A stretch of 31,915 bases of DNA from DASXMX01 sp036495445 (GTDB lineage: Bacteria > Planctomycetota > Phycisphaerae > Tepidisphaerales > Tepidisphaeraceae), in assembly GCA_036495445.1 (NCBI GenBank), contig DASXMX010000147.1:1-31915 (forward strand). The letters are read 5' to 3'. Position numbers and translations under genes: made by a program. The stretch's first letter is position 1. Each line of letters begins with the position of its first letter. The notes beneath the pieces are model-generated. The model was not told where the DNA came from and did not search any database. It worked only from the letters and a program-made list of their open reading frames with translations. Positions 1 to 8,505 of the stretch are shown here, piece by piece.

Positions 1-1
1 G

Positions 2-142
2 TACGACCACGGCAGGACCAACACCCACAACTGGGCCACGGGTTCCACCCTGTGGGACGGCCTGGCAGACGACAACGAGGCCGGCGTGTTCCAGATCCAG
101 TACGGGCTGGGCACCGGCGGGAAGAACGGGCCGCAACTGTAG
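2..142 (+). CDS. C-terminal end of an unidentified protein (partial)
   Basis: The left edge of the window cuts this gene. The frame starting at base 2 stays open for 46 codons and stops at TAG 140-142. The visible residues include NTHNWATGSTLWDG and end in GGKNGPQL; they are rich in Gly, Asp and Asn, as in a secreted or surface protein, but I recognise no family. It is convergent with the protease gene that ends at 149, and only six bases separate the two stops, so no separate terminator fits between them. GC content and codon choice match the neighbours. The product cannot be named without the upstream sequence. Confidence 0.5.
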   Translation, partial: YDHGRTNTHNWATGSTLWDGLADDNEAGVFQIQYGLGTGGKNGPQL

Positions 143-148
143 ATGGCC

Positions 149-1798
149 TCACGCCGTCGCCTGGCAGCCGAGGGAGAAGTTGGCGGTGAGCTGGGCGAAG
201 GTCAGGGTGGCGTAGCCCTGGGGGTTTTCGAGGGCGTCGCCGGAGGTGCCCCAGGAGTTGCGGACGACGTAGTGGGTGACGCCGGAGGCGTCGGTGGAGG
301 CGCTGACGAGCGTGTAGGCATGATCGGCGACCAGGTCGGGTGACGAGCCGGACGTGCTGAGCGTCGCCGCGTCGCCCTTCGCCAGGTCGGTTGAGATCAT
401 GGTGTAGAACGCGCTTTCGGCGTAGCTGCCGGGGACGAAGTTGGCGCTGGCGACGCCGAAGTCGGCATAGACCTCGCTCATCCAGCCGGCGCCGATCGAG
501 GCGTAGGTGTTGTCGCCGGAGCGGAAGTAGGCGAACGCTTTTTCGAGCACCATGGCCCAGATCGTGCCGCTTGCGCCGGGGTGGGCGTACTCGAACCCGG
601 CGAACGGGCCGGTGGCGAAGTCGGCGTTGACGCGGACGAAGGTGTCGGCGCCATGCTGCTGAAACTGGACGACGTAAGTCCCGTCGCCCATGTCGACCGC
701 CGACTCGGTCAGGACCGAGGGCTTCTCGCCCGCGAAGGCGGCCAGCGACGAGAGGAAGTAGCAGTCGCCCACATTCCCCTGGTTGACGTCGGCGGCGACC
801 GGGCCGGTGCTCCAGAGCGAGAGGTGGACCGTCGCGGTCGTGCCGGCGTCGGACGGGTCGGCCAGGCTGGTGCCCGCCGCCTTGCTCACGCCACCGGCGA
901 AGGCGCTGATCCGGTGGACATCGCCGGTACCGGTGAAGGCATCGGTCGAGTCGATCCAGGCGCTGACGTTCGCGCCGGCGCTGGTGATCGAAGTCATCGC
1001 GTTGTCGATCGTCTCGACGGTGGTGCGGACGGTCACGGACGCGGCGATGCTGATCGCGCTATCCGCGCCCCCGCGGGTGTACACGAACACGCCGGCCGCG
1101 GGGACTGGCTCGCTGAAGGCCTGGCCGTCGGCGGTAAGGATGAGCGTGGCGCCGCTCTGCGCAAGGGAGACCGAATCGCCTGCGCCGTCAAGCGTCACGA
1201 CCAGTTCGTCGCCGAACCGGGTGGCGATCGACACGTCGGTGCTCGCCCGACTGCCAGGCGTAATCGCGGCCGGCATGATCACCGCGGCCGGGTTCGCGGC
1301 GGGCGGCGCCGGCGGCGGCGGGAGCGTCACGCTCGCCGGGCTGGAGTAACCCGAGATCTTCTTCCCCGCGAACGCCTGCACCTGGTACGCGTAGGTGTGG
1401 CCGGACTCCACGGACGTGTCCGAAAACGCGGCCGCGCGACGGCCGGCGAGGGTGGCAATCACCGTGAAATCGCCCCAGTCCGTTGACCGCAGAACGCGAT
1501 AGCCGGTCGCGGCCAGCGCGTGATCGGTCCATTGCAACCGCACGCCCCCGTTCTGGGCCGTGGCGGCCAGTGCCGTGGCCGACCTCAGCGTCGGGACCGG
1601 CGTCACGACCTTCGGCGTCACGCGGATTGGGACGACGACAACGGGCGTGCGTCGCGGCGCCGCCTGCGTCGCGATCGCTAGCGGGCCTTGCGGCGTGGCC
1701 GACCAGAGGAGCCGGGGCTCCAGCGCGCCGAATTCGACGGCCCGCCGACCCGTGCGATGCCCGCGATTGTTCGACTGCTTTCCACTCTGGCGCTGCAT
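149..1798 (-). CDS. Secreted calpain-like (C2 family) cysteine protease with fibronectin III domain
   Basis: Predicted 549-residue exported protease. The ATG at 1798 is chosen because GGGAGAG lies six bases upstream; an in-frame start at 1885 has no such site. Residues 26-34 read LEPRLLWSA, the short N-terminal motif of planctomycete extracellular proteins. A fibronectin type III-like domain spans about 75-159, followed by a Pro/Ala linker and a beta-rich region (about 185-330). The catalytic domain carries the calpain triad: Cys346 in QGNVGDCYFLSSLAA, His493 in DHAYTLVSA and Asn514 in VRNSWG. In this family the triad cleaves peptide bonds; many calpains need calcium, and no EF-hand is evident here. 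Substrate and localisation (secreted or surface bound) are inference. The gene stands alone, convergent with the fragment on its left and divergent from the propeller gene on its right. Confidence 0.88.
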   Translation of the reverse strand: MQRQSGKQSNNRGHRTGRRAVEFGALEPRLLWSATPQGPLAIATQAAPRRTPVVVVPIRVTPKVVTPVPTLRSATALAATAQNGGVRLQWTDHALAATGYRVLRSTDWGDFTVIATLAGRRAAAFSDTSVESGHTYAYQVQAFAGKKISGYSSPASVTLPPPPAPPAANPAAVIMPAAITPGSRASTDVSIATRFGDELVVTLDGAGDSVSLAQSGATLILTADGQAFSEPVPAAGVFVYTRGGADSAISIAASVTVRTTVETIDNAMTSITSAGANVSAWIDSTDAFTGTGDVHRISAFAGGVSKAAGTSLADPSDAGTTATVHLSLWSTGPVAADVNQGNVGDCYFLSSLAAFAGEKPSVLTESAVDMGDGTYVVQFQQHGADTFVRVNADFATGPFAGFEYAHPGASGTIWAMVLEKAFAYFRSGDNTYASIGAGWMSEVYADFGVASANFVPGSYAESAFYTMISTDLAKGDAATLSTSGSSPDLVADHAYTLVSASTDASGVTHYVVRNSWGTSGDALENPQGYATLTFAQLTANFSLGCQATA

Positions 1799-2104
1799 GT
1801 CTCTCCCGGTCCAAGCGTGTGACCGAGTTGACCTGCGATACGCGCCGTGCGCGGGCAAACCACCTGGAGCGAAGAGTCCACCCAAGTCCGCGCGTGCCGG
1901 TTGGGGAAGGTGAAAGATTGCCGATCGCAGCGTCTGCGCGGCTTGCGCGGCCCGCTAAGGCGGGGATGGAGGTCGGTTCGTAACGCGGGTGACGATCATG
2001 CCGGCGCGACGGTGCCTTTCCCCCGCTCATCTGCTATCTTCCTGTCGCCTTTGCGTCCGTGCGGCGCAGCATTGCATCCCAACCGGAGAGAAGGAGCACA
2101 CGAC
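1799..2104. other. Divergent intergenic region between protease and NHL-propeller genes
   Basis: About 300 bases between two divergent starts, so promoters for both genes should lie here. On the plus strand TATCTT at 2035-2040 is a possible -10 box for the propeller gene, but no convincing -35 accompanies it. I see no RNA gene, repeat or conserved reading frame. Confidence 0.4.
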
Positions 2105-3175
2105 ATGACCCGTCCCCGCAACCTCGCCCTGCTCGGCGGCCTGACGCTGAGCCTCGCCTTCGGCGCGACCGCTCTGGCCCACCCCGAATCCGATCTGCCG
2201 GCGCCGCCCGACGGACTGGCCGTCACGTCGGTCATCAAGACCGGCGCCGGCGACAACACCTACCAGAGCGTCCCCAACTGGTGCCAGATTCCCGAAGGCC
2301 GCAAGAACCTGGGCCACACCCACGGCGGCGTGGTGATCGACAAGCAGGGCCTCATCTACTTCAGCATGGACCAGGGGCCGCACGGGATCCTCGTCTACTC
2401 GCCGGATGGGAAGCTCGTCCGCGGCTTCGCCGACAAGTTCGTCGGCATCCACGGCATGTGCCTCAACGAGGAGAATGGAGAGGAATTCCTCTACTGCGCC
2501 CACCTAACCGGGCATCAGGCCCTCAAGATGAAGCTCGACGGCACGGTCGTCTGGAAGATTGGCCTGCCGACCGAGTCGGGTAAGTACACGGACGTCAAAG
2601 AATATAAACCGACCGCAATCGCTGTCGGGCCTAACGGACACGTTTACATCTGCGACGGGTACGGTACGAGCTGGATCCACGAGTACGACGAGAATCAAAA
2701 GTACGTCCGCAGCTTCGGCGGCAAGGGGACCGAGCCGGGCCAGTTCCAGATCTGCCATGGCATCGCGCTCGACACCCGCGGCCCCAAGCCGCTGTTGCTG
2801 ATCTGTGACCGGGAGAACCATCGCCTGCAGCACTTCGACCTGGATGGTAAGTTCGTCGCCGTCATCACCGACGACACGCCCCACCGCCCCTGTTCCGTCT
2901 CCTTCCATGGGAAGAACGTCGCCGTCGCGGAACTGGACGGCCGCGTGGTCATCCTTGACGAGAACAACAAGGTCGTTTCAGTCCTGGGTGAAAACGACAA
3001 TCCCAAGCAGCAGGCCAACTACAACGTCCCGCCGAAGGACTGGAAGGAAGGCATCTTCAACGCCCCCCACGGCGTCGCCTTCGACAAACAGGCCAACCTC
3101 TACGTCGAGGACTGGAACGTGTCGGGGCGGATCACGAAGATGGAGCATATCATAGCGCAGGCGCGGGCGCAGTAG
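2105..3175 (+). CDS. Secreted NHL-repeat six-bladed beta-propeller protein
   Basis: Predicted 356-residue exported propeller. The ATG at 2105 is supported by AAGGAG at 2091-2096, eight bases upstream; the frame is open further upstream but has no such signal. Residues 1-25 form a signal peptide (charged start, Leu/Ala-rich core, cut near ALA-HP). The rest consists of repeated blades with NHL-type phrases such as GFADKFVGIHGMCL, VGPNGHVYICDGYG, PGQFQICHGIALD, ICDRENHRLQHFD and FNAPHGVAFDKQANLYVEDWN. NHL propellers bind ligands or act as lyase or hydrolase-like domains (the peptidyl-alpha-hydroxyglycine lyase fold is similar); no catalytic set can be assigned here. The gene precedes the RND exporter in the same direction, but a 156-base gap with a hairpin argues for separate transcription. 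Confidence 0.85.
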   Translation: MTRPRNLALLGGLTLSLAFGATALAHPESDLPAPPDGLAVTSVIKTGAGDNTYQSVPNWCQIPEGRKNLGHTHGGVVIDKQGLIYFSMDQGPHGILVYSPDGKLVRGFADKFVGIHGMCLNEENGEEFLYCAHLTGHQALKMKLDGTVVWKIGLPTESGKYTDVKEYKPTAIAVGPNGHVYICDGYGTSWIHEYDENQKYVRSFGGKGTEPGQFQICHGIALDTRGPKPLLLICDRENHRLQHFDLDGKFVAVITDDTPHRPCSVSFHGKNVAVAELDGRVVILDENNKVVSVLGENDNPKQQANYNVPPKDWKEGIFNAPHGVAFDKQANLYVEDWNVSGRITKMEHIIAQARAQ

Positions 3176-3218
3176 CCGCGCCCGCACGAGTCGGTCGTGT
3201 GAAACATCGGTCCGTGGA

Positions 3219-3273
3219 ACATAGAGCGTAGAGCGTAAAGGAACCCCTTACGTTGTACGCTCTGCGTTCTATG
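3219..3273. repeat. Imperfect inverted repeat built on AGAGCGTA
   Basis: The left arm ACATAGAGCGTAGAGCGTAA is mirrored by the right arm, which ends ACGCTCTGCGTTCTATG. Together they fold into a long imperfect hairpin between the propeller gene and the RND exporter. It lacks a clean T-run, so it is more likely a dispersed palindromic element than a plain terminator, although it could end transcription of the propeller gene. Confidence 0.55.
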
Positions 3274-3331
3274 CATCATCCTTCCCTCCCCGTAGAATCC
3301 GCGCCCGAATCAACGGAGACGTGTCACACGG

Positions 3332-6130
3332 ATGGGTTTCGTTCAACGACGACTGGTCATCGGGGTTCTGGGGGTGGTCGCGCGGCCCAAGCTGACATTG
3401 GGCATCGCGGCGGTCGTGCTCATCGTCTGCGCAGGAAGCGCCTACAAGTGGCTCACGATCTCCAGCGACCAGAACAAGCTCTTTTCACCAAAGGTCAAGT
3501 TCTTTGCGGATTGGCTCGATTTCGACCGCAAATTCCCGGAGAACCAGGCGACGTACGTCGTGATCGAGCCGGCCAGCCTGGACGTGAAGCCCCTGGCGAA
3601 GCAATGGGTGGAAGTGGCCGACGCGATCACGGCCCGGCTGCGCGCGATGCCGGAGCACGTCGGGCGGGTGGTCGAGCGGGTGCCGCCGAATGATCGCGAC
3701 GCCCCGGGCATTTTGTTTCAGGAACCGAAGCTGCTGCCGGAGTCGTTCGACGGGCTTAAGGGGCTGGCGCAACTGGCCAACGAGTTCGGCGGCAAACCTT
3801 CGGGCGTGGTGAGCCTGCTCGACCGCGGCCCGCCGCTGGGGCGGTATCTTGGCGGGATGAACATCGCGCCGTCGCGGCAGCGGCAGGAGGGGTTGCCGCT
3901 GCTGAGCGCAGTGGTCGATGGGCTGCTGACGACCGTTCGGGAACCCAACGCGCCGATGCAGATCGGCCGGCAGGTGCCGGACGTGATCGTGGCCAATGCC
4001 ACGTCGCCCGACGAAATGGGATATTTCTTCGTCTCCGACTCGGATCCCAATGACCCGCCGCACGACCTGTTGCTGATCCGCGTGTTCGAGCGGGAGCATC
4101 GCTCGGGCCTGACAACGGCGGCGGACACGATCGAGGCGATCCGCAAGGCCGTCGAGCAGGAGGGAGCGAAGTTTCCGCTGTTCAAGGTCGGCCTCACCGG
4201 CCGGCCGGTGCTTGATGCGGACGAGGACCGCATGACCGACCGGGACGGCCGCAAGGCGGAGATCCTGGCGCTGAGTGTCGTCTTCATTGGGCTGGTCGTC
4301 GCGTTCCGGTCGATCTGGCTGGCGCTGGTGGCGGAGATCACGCTGGCGGTCGCAATAGGCTGGACGTTCGGGTGGGCGACGCTGAGCATCGGGCAGCTCA
4401 ACCTGCTGTCGACCGTCTTCCTGATCGCGCTGATCGGGATCGGGATGGATTACCTGATCCAGATCATGGCGGCGTACCGTCGCGAGGCGCGGCGGTACGT
4501 GCGGCCGGAGGCGGTCTTCGCCCGCGTCTTCCGGTATGTCGGCCCGCCGGTGAACACGGCGTGCCTGGGGGCGGCCGGCGCGTTCCTCGTCTCGGCCCTG
4601 ACCGACTTCAAAGGCGCCGCCGAGCTGGGCATCATCGCCGGCGGCGGGCTGCTGCTGTGCCTCGTCGCGGGGTACACGGTGCTGCCGGCGATCCTCGTGC
4701 TCTTCCCGCCCAAGCTCAAGCCGTACCCTGCTTCCGCGCGATACGGCGAGGCGCCGCCCCGCTCGGCTTGGCGACTGTGGATGCCGCTGACGTGGATCGT
4801 CCTCGTATTGGCCGGCATCCCGTTCATGATGCGGGCTGAGTTCAACCCGAACCTGCTCGACCTGCAGTCGCCCGGCCTTCCGTCTGTGAAGCTCGTCCGA
4901 AAGCTGCAGACGTGGGAGGCCGTGGTGCTGTCAAAGGATTTGGACACACTGCGGCGTGTGCGGGATGCCGTTGAAGGCGCGCCCACCGTGGCGGGGACCG
5001 AGAGCATCCTGCGGGCGATCGACAACCGCGAGTGGCTCGCGCAACACGCACACGAGCTGCCGAACATCGAGTGGACGTCGCCTACGCCCGTCACGCCGGG
5101 CGATCTGAACAACCTGGCCGCGCGGGCCCGCGCGCTGGCGAACACAATTGCCGCCGAATCGGCGGCGACGCGCCCGGCGAACCTGCCTGTCGGCATCTCT
5201 CCCGCTCGCGTCGCCGGCCAGCTCATGGAATTTGCTGACGCGATCACCTCGCCCAACACTGACGCGGCGAAGGTCGCCGCGGCGCTGTCTGCGTGGCAGG
5301 TCGCGTTCGTGGACGAGCTGAAATCTCTGATGGCAATGGCGACGCCCCCGCCGGTGGACGTGGCAAAGCTCCCCGAGGCGCTCCGCGAGCACCTCGCCAG
5401 CAGCGTCGGCCAGCCGCCGGGGCAGTATGTGTACGCGCTTTACATCCAGCCGAAGGCGGATTTGTGGCAGCGGGAAAACCTGCGGGCGTTCGTGAGGGAC
5501 GTGGAATCGCGGGTCGCCGCCGTGCCCGGCGCGCCGGACGTCACCGGGATCGCGTCAGACATCTACCACTCGACCGCGTCGATCGAGCGGGCGTTCTACC
5601 ACGCGACCGCCTACGCGCTGATCCTGATCTTCATCCTCGTGCTGATCGACCTGCGGAGCATCGCCCACACACTGATCGCGGTGAGCGTGCTGGCGCTGGG
5701 GCTGCCGATGCTGGTGGCGCTCATGGGACTGATGGGGGCGAGCTGGAACTTCGCCAACTTCTTCGGCCTGCCAATCCTGATCGGGGCCGGGCACGAGTAC
5801 GGCGTGTTCCTCATGCACCGCTACCGCGAGGCGCTGCACAACCCCCGCCGCGTCTGGCGGCGGTGGGACCCGTCCGACCGCGCGCTGCTGCTGTGCGCGT
5901 TCGTCACCTGCAGCAGCTTCGGGTTCTTCTGGCTCGTCAGCCACCACCTGGGCCTCCGCAGCCTCGGCATGGTGATGACGGTCGGCACGCTGTGCATCTA
6001 CCTGGCCGCCTACGCGGTCGTCCGCTCCCTGCTCACCTGGCGGCTGGAGACCCGCCGCCAACGCGAGCAGCAGGCGGGATTCGACCTAAGCACCCCGGAA
6101 AGCTCGAGGCAAGAATCCCGCGCCCCGTAG
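3332..6130 (+). CDS. RND/MMPL-family exporter, HpnN-like
   Basis: Predicted 932-residue inner-membrane transporter of the RND superfamily, MMPL type. One helix at about 20-38 is followed by a large periplasmic domain (about 40-305) and a five-helix bundle (about 311-460). The pattern then repeats: a helix at about 484-503, a second periplasmic domain, and a final bundle from about 755 to 900. Family members move lipids or other hydrophobic molecules outward using the proton gradient. HpnN, the member that carries hopanoids to the outer membrane, has this architecture. Squalene-hopene cyclase lies 9.6 kb downstream, which makes a hopanoid role plausible but unproven. The ATG at 3332 has GGAG at 3315-3318, rather far upstream; TAGAAT at 3293-3298 could be the -10 box. 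Confidence 0.88.
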   Translation: MGFVQRRLVIGVLGVVARPKLTLGIAAVVLIVCAGSAYKWLTISSDQNKLFSPKVKFFADWLDFDRKFPENQATYVVIEPASLDVKPLAKQWVEVADAITARLRAMPEHVGRVVERVPPNDRDAPGILFQEPKLLPESFDGLKGLAQLANEFGGKPSGVVSLLDRGPPLGRYLGGMNIAPSRQRQEGLPLLSAVVDGLLTTVREPNAPMQIGRQVPDVIVANATSPDEMGYFFVSDSDPNDPPHDLLLIRVFEREHRSGLTTAADTIEAIRKAVEQEGAKFPLFKVGLTGRPVLDADEDRMTDRDGRKAEILALSVVFIGLVVAFRSIWLALVAEITLAVAIGWTFGWATLSIGQLNLLSTVFLIALIGIGMDYLIQIMAAYRREARRYVRPEAVFARVFRYVGPPVNTACLGAAGAFLVSALTDFKGAAELGIIAGGGLLLCLVAGYTVLPAILVLFPPKLKPYPASARYGEAPPRSAWRLWMPLTWIVLVLAGIPFMMRAEFNPNLLDLQSPGLPSVKLVRKLQTWEAVVLSKDLDTLRRVRDAVEGAPTVAGTESILRAIDNREWLAQHAHELPNIEWTSPTPVTPGDLNNLAARARALANTIAAESAATRPANLPVGISPARVAGQLMEFADAITSPNTDAAKVAAALSAWQVAFVDELKSLMAMATPPPVDVAKLPEALREHLASSVGQPPGQYVYALYIQPKADLWQRENLRAFVRDVESRVAAVPGAPDVTGIASDIYHSTASIERAFYHATAYALILIFILVLIDLRSIAHTLIAVSVLALGLPMLVALMGLMGASWNFANFFGLPILIGAGHEYGVFLMHRYREALHNPRRVWRRWDPSDRALLLCAFVTCSSFGFFWLVSHHLGLRSLGMVMTVGTLCIYLAAYAVVRSLLTWRLETRRQREQQAGFDLSTPESSRQESRAP

Positions 6131-6149
6131 GGGCACACGGCGTGTGCCC
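6131..6149. repeat. Perfect GGGCACAC palindrome just after the exporter stop
   Basis: GGGCACAC pairs with GTGTGCCC around a three-base loop, directly after the exporter stop codon. It could stall or end transcription, but no T-run follows. It may instead be one of the short dispersed palindromes seen elsewhere in the window. Confidence 0.5.
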
Positions 6150-6439
6150 GAATCCTTACTCCTGCTGGTGCCGCCTCCCCGTGACACAGGGAGGCCATTA
6201 CGACGAACCTTCAAGCTCGGCGACCGGCCGACTGTCCTCGAATTGCGTTTTGAGTAATGGCAAGCACAACGTGCCCGGCGGGACGCTGATCATGAGGTTT
6301 CATGGGAGGAGCCGTAATCTGACCAACCCCGCGGAGCAGGGCGCCGGAAATCTCGAGCGAGGGTCTCTGGAAGCCGGTGTGGCAACGCACACCACTGGGC
6401 CATGAATGAGTTCCCCGATGTGGTGGCCCCTCCACTTGC

Positions 6440-6518
6440 ATCCGCGCTATCTGCGTAATCCGCGGTCCTCCCTTCTGAGCAAAGAGAAGGAACCGCGGAT
6501 TGCACGGATAGCGAGGAT
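6440..6518. repeat. Inverted repeat, CCGCGGATT family, copy 1
   Basis: The arms at 6440-6466 and 6492-6518 are inverted copies that agree at about 23 of 27 positions, and an inner CCTTCT/AGAAGG pair extends the stem. The right arm contains CCGCGGATTGCACGGAT, found exactly again at 27587-27603. It sits in the 480-base space between the exporter and the thioredoxin-fold gene, where I see no reading frame of note. It may act as a bidirectional terminator for the two convergent genes. Confidence 0.65.
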
Positions 6519-6613
6519 AAGGAATCCCGGGCTGACGGGATGCGATGAGTTTGCCGGCCGTTCACGTCATCACGATCGTCGGCGACGTCGCGCGAAAACG
6601 AATTGTTCGTCTT

Positions 6614-7522
6614 TCACTTCAGCTCCGCGGACTTCCCTGCGGCGTCGCGTTGGGCGAGGAGCTTGGGGATCAGCACTTCGAGCTGGCCCCGGGCCTTGAC
6701 GGAGGCGAGCTTGCCGTCGGCGTCGACGATGAAGACGCAGGGGATCGCGTTGATGCCCCACGACTTGGAGAACTCGCTCTCCCAGAAGTTGCCCTGGTAG
6801 TACTGCGGCCACTGGATGTCGTTCTTGGCGACGAAGTCCTTGAGCTTCTTCAGCCCGCCGGCGGACTCGGGCTGGTCGAGGCTGACGCCGATGAACTCGA
6901 CGCCCTTGTCCTTGTATTTGCTGTAGATTTCCTTGTTGCGGGGCATTTCGGCGACGCACGGGCCGCACCAGGTGGCCCAGAAGTCAACGACGACGACCTT
7001 CCCCTTGAGGTCGGCCATGTCGATCTTCTTTCCGCTGATCGCGTCGGTGAACGAGAGGACGAACGGCTTGCCCACGCCCTCGGCCTGCCGGATCGGGCCG
7101 GCGGCGACCTTGGCGGCGTCGCTGTCGGGGTAGTTCTTGACGATCCGCTGATAGACCTCCATCCGCTTGTCGTCATCCTGGGTCGACTGGGCGACGACCA
7201 GCAGCATCTTCGCCGCCTCGGGCCGGTCGGGGTAGGTGTCGGCGAACTTGCGGGCCAGGTCGGCCCGCTTCTGACGGATCTCATTGTATTGCGCAATGTA
7301 TTGCCGCACGTACTGCGGGTCGGTCCGCTTCGACGCGTCCACCGCCGGCGGGCGCAGCGCGTTGAACTCCTTCAGCATCTGGTCCGCGCTGGGCGTCGCC
7401 GCGGTCACGTCCTGCGACGCGCCTACCCCGGCGGGCGAGTCCGCCGCCTGGGCGGAGATGGCTGTGAAACCCGCTGCCGCAATCAACATCGCCCACGCCG
7501 CGATCGTTCCCAGTTTGCACAT
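6614..7522 (-). CDS. Exported thioredoxin-fold (TlpA/ResA-like) protein
   Basis: Predicted 302-residue periplasmic thiol-disulfide oxidoreductase. The ATG at 7522 has AAGGAG seven bases upstream. Residues 1-26 are a signal peptide ending AISAQA. An alpha-helical region with TPR-like spacing (about 45-145) precedes the thioredoxin domain. The active site WCGPC has Cys186 and Cys189, and the cis-Pro segment reads INAIPCVFIVD. TlpA/ResA-type proteins reduce disulfides in envelope proteins, notably apocytochromes c before haem attachment. That would suit the CXXCH protein encoded nearby, though the partner is not shown. The additional Cys in the cis-Pro loop is unusual. The gene is probably monocistronic, with the response regulator upstream in the same direction about 110 bases away. 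Confidence 0.87.
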   Translation of the reverse strand: MCKLGTIAAWAMLIAAAGFTAISAQAADSPAGVGASQDVTAATPSADQMLKEFNALRPPAVDASKRTDPQYVRQYIAQYNEIRQKRADLARKFADTYPDRPEAAKMLLVVAQSTQDDDKRMEVYQRIVKNYPDSDAAKVAAGPIRQAEGVGKPFVLSFTDAISGKKIDMADLKGKVVVVDFWATWCGPCVAEMPRNKEIYSKYKDKGVEFIGVSLDQPESAGGLKKLKDFVAKNDIQWPQYYQGNFWESEFSKSWGINAIPCVFIVDADGKLASVKARGQLEVLIPKLLAQRDAAGKSAELK

Positions 7523-7634
7523 GACGTTGCTCCTTAACCCGAGTGCCTATCGGTCCCAACGATTGAATGCGCAAACAGGGTAGCAAGTTTCAAGAAATAA
7601 CTCACGTGGTCGCGACTCGAGAGAGGGGCGGGCG

Positions 7635-8060
7635 CTATTCGACCAACAGCGTTGTGGGCGGCACGTCGCCCAAGGGATCGGCGGGCTCGGGGAGCGGCTC
7701 GAGGTACTTGCGGATCCGCTCCCGAAGCGCGGGCAGCGAAAACCCTGCCTTCAGCAGATAGTCCTTCACCCCCAGCGCACCGACGTTGCGGATGTGAGTC
7801 TCGCTGGCCACGGCCGACATGATCACCACCGGCACGTGGGCCCAGTCGGAATGGCGGCGCATGAGCCGCAGGAATGTGGTCCCGTCCATCGTCGGCATGA
7901 GCAGGTCGAGCATGATCAGGTCCGGCACGCGCTCGCGCATCACCTCCAGCGCGTCACGGCCGTTGGCGGCGGTCAGCACAAGATGGCCGTCGTGCTCCAG
8001 CACGTTCTGGAACAACTGCCGGAGGATGGGCTCGTCATCGACGATCAGGATGGTTGCCAT
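7635..8060 (-). CDS. Single-domain response regulator (CheY-like receiver)
   Basis: Predicted 141-residue cytoplasmic receiver protein. The acidic pocket is Asp8-Asp9 (IVDDE), the phosphoacceptor is Asp52 in LDLLMP, the switch Ser is Ser82 and the conserved Lys is Lys104 in YLLKAG. After the receiver only a 25-residue Pro-rich tail remains, so there is no DNA-binding or enzymatic output domain. It probably acts by protein contact or as a phosphorelay intermediate. No histidine kinase is encoded nearby, making it an orphan in this window. The ATG at 8060 has AGGGG a few bases upstream. Confidence 0.9.
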   Translation of the reverse strand: MATILIVDDEPILRQLFQNVLEHDGHLVLTAANGRDALEVMRERVPDLIMLDLLMPTMDGTTFLRLMRRHSDWAHVPVVIMSAVASETHIRNVGALGVKDYLLKAGFSLPALRERIRKYLEPLPEPADPLGDVPPTTLLVE

Positions 8061-8505
8061 ACGACATCCCCTGCGAACCTACCGTACCATTCGGGTCCCA
8101 TAGGCGGTGGCTTGAGTTGAGTGCAAGCGACGCACGCGCCTGGGGTTACCCGATCGCCCGCGGATTATCGGACGCGATCGTGCCTGCGGGGGGAGACATT
8201 AAGGTTTGCCTGACTTGATGGGACCGGAGTGCCCCACCCAAGCCGGGGCAGAGCGGCGCCGAAAACGAATCGGGCTCGAACAACGGATATCGCCGCGCCG
8301 CCCCGGGTCTGGGAGCGCTCTTCGTTCTGCGGATCGGGATCGCGCGTCCGGGCCCGGGGCGGCGCCGGGGCGGGGGTTCGTCAATGGCACGGCCCCTTCC
8401 GTGCTCTGCCCCGGCTTGGGCCGGAGTTCGCGGATTGACGGCGCGCATTACCTCGCAGCGCCAATTCCGCGCGGGAACGCGGTCAGGACGTGGCGGAAGC
8501 GCGAC
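8061..8505. repeat. Gene-free region with an 18-bp perfect inverted repeat and a hairpin
   Basis: CCCAAGCCGGGGCAGAGC at 8237-8254 returns as its exact reverse complement at 8403-8420, 148 bases away. Next to the right arm, GCACGG (8387-8392) and CCGTGC (8399-8404) form a short hairpin. No reading frame resembles a protein. The segment lies between the start of the response regulator and the end of the DUF1552 gene, so it should contain the regulator's promoter. Confidence 0.55.

Noticed and set aside
6545..7537. Long plus-strand frame opposite the thioredoxin-fold gene
   Set aside because: It is antisense to a gene with signal peptide, WCGPC site and Shine-Dalgarno; the translation is a low-complexity G/R/V-rich shadow produced by high GC.
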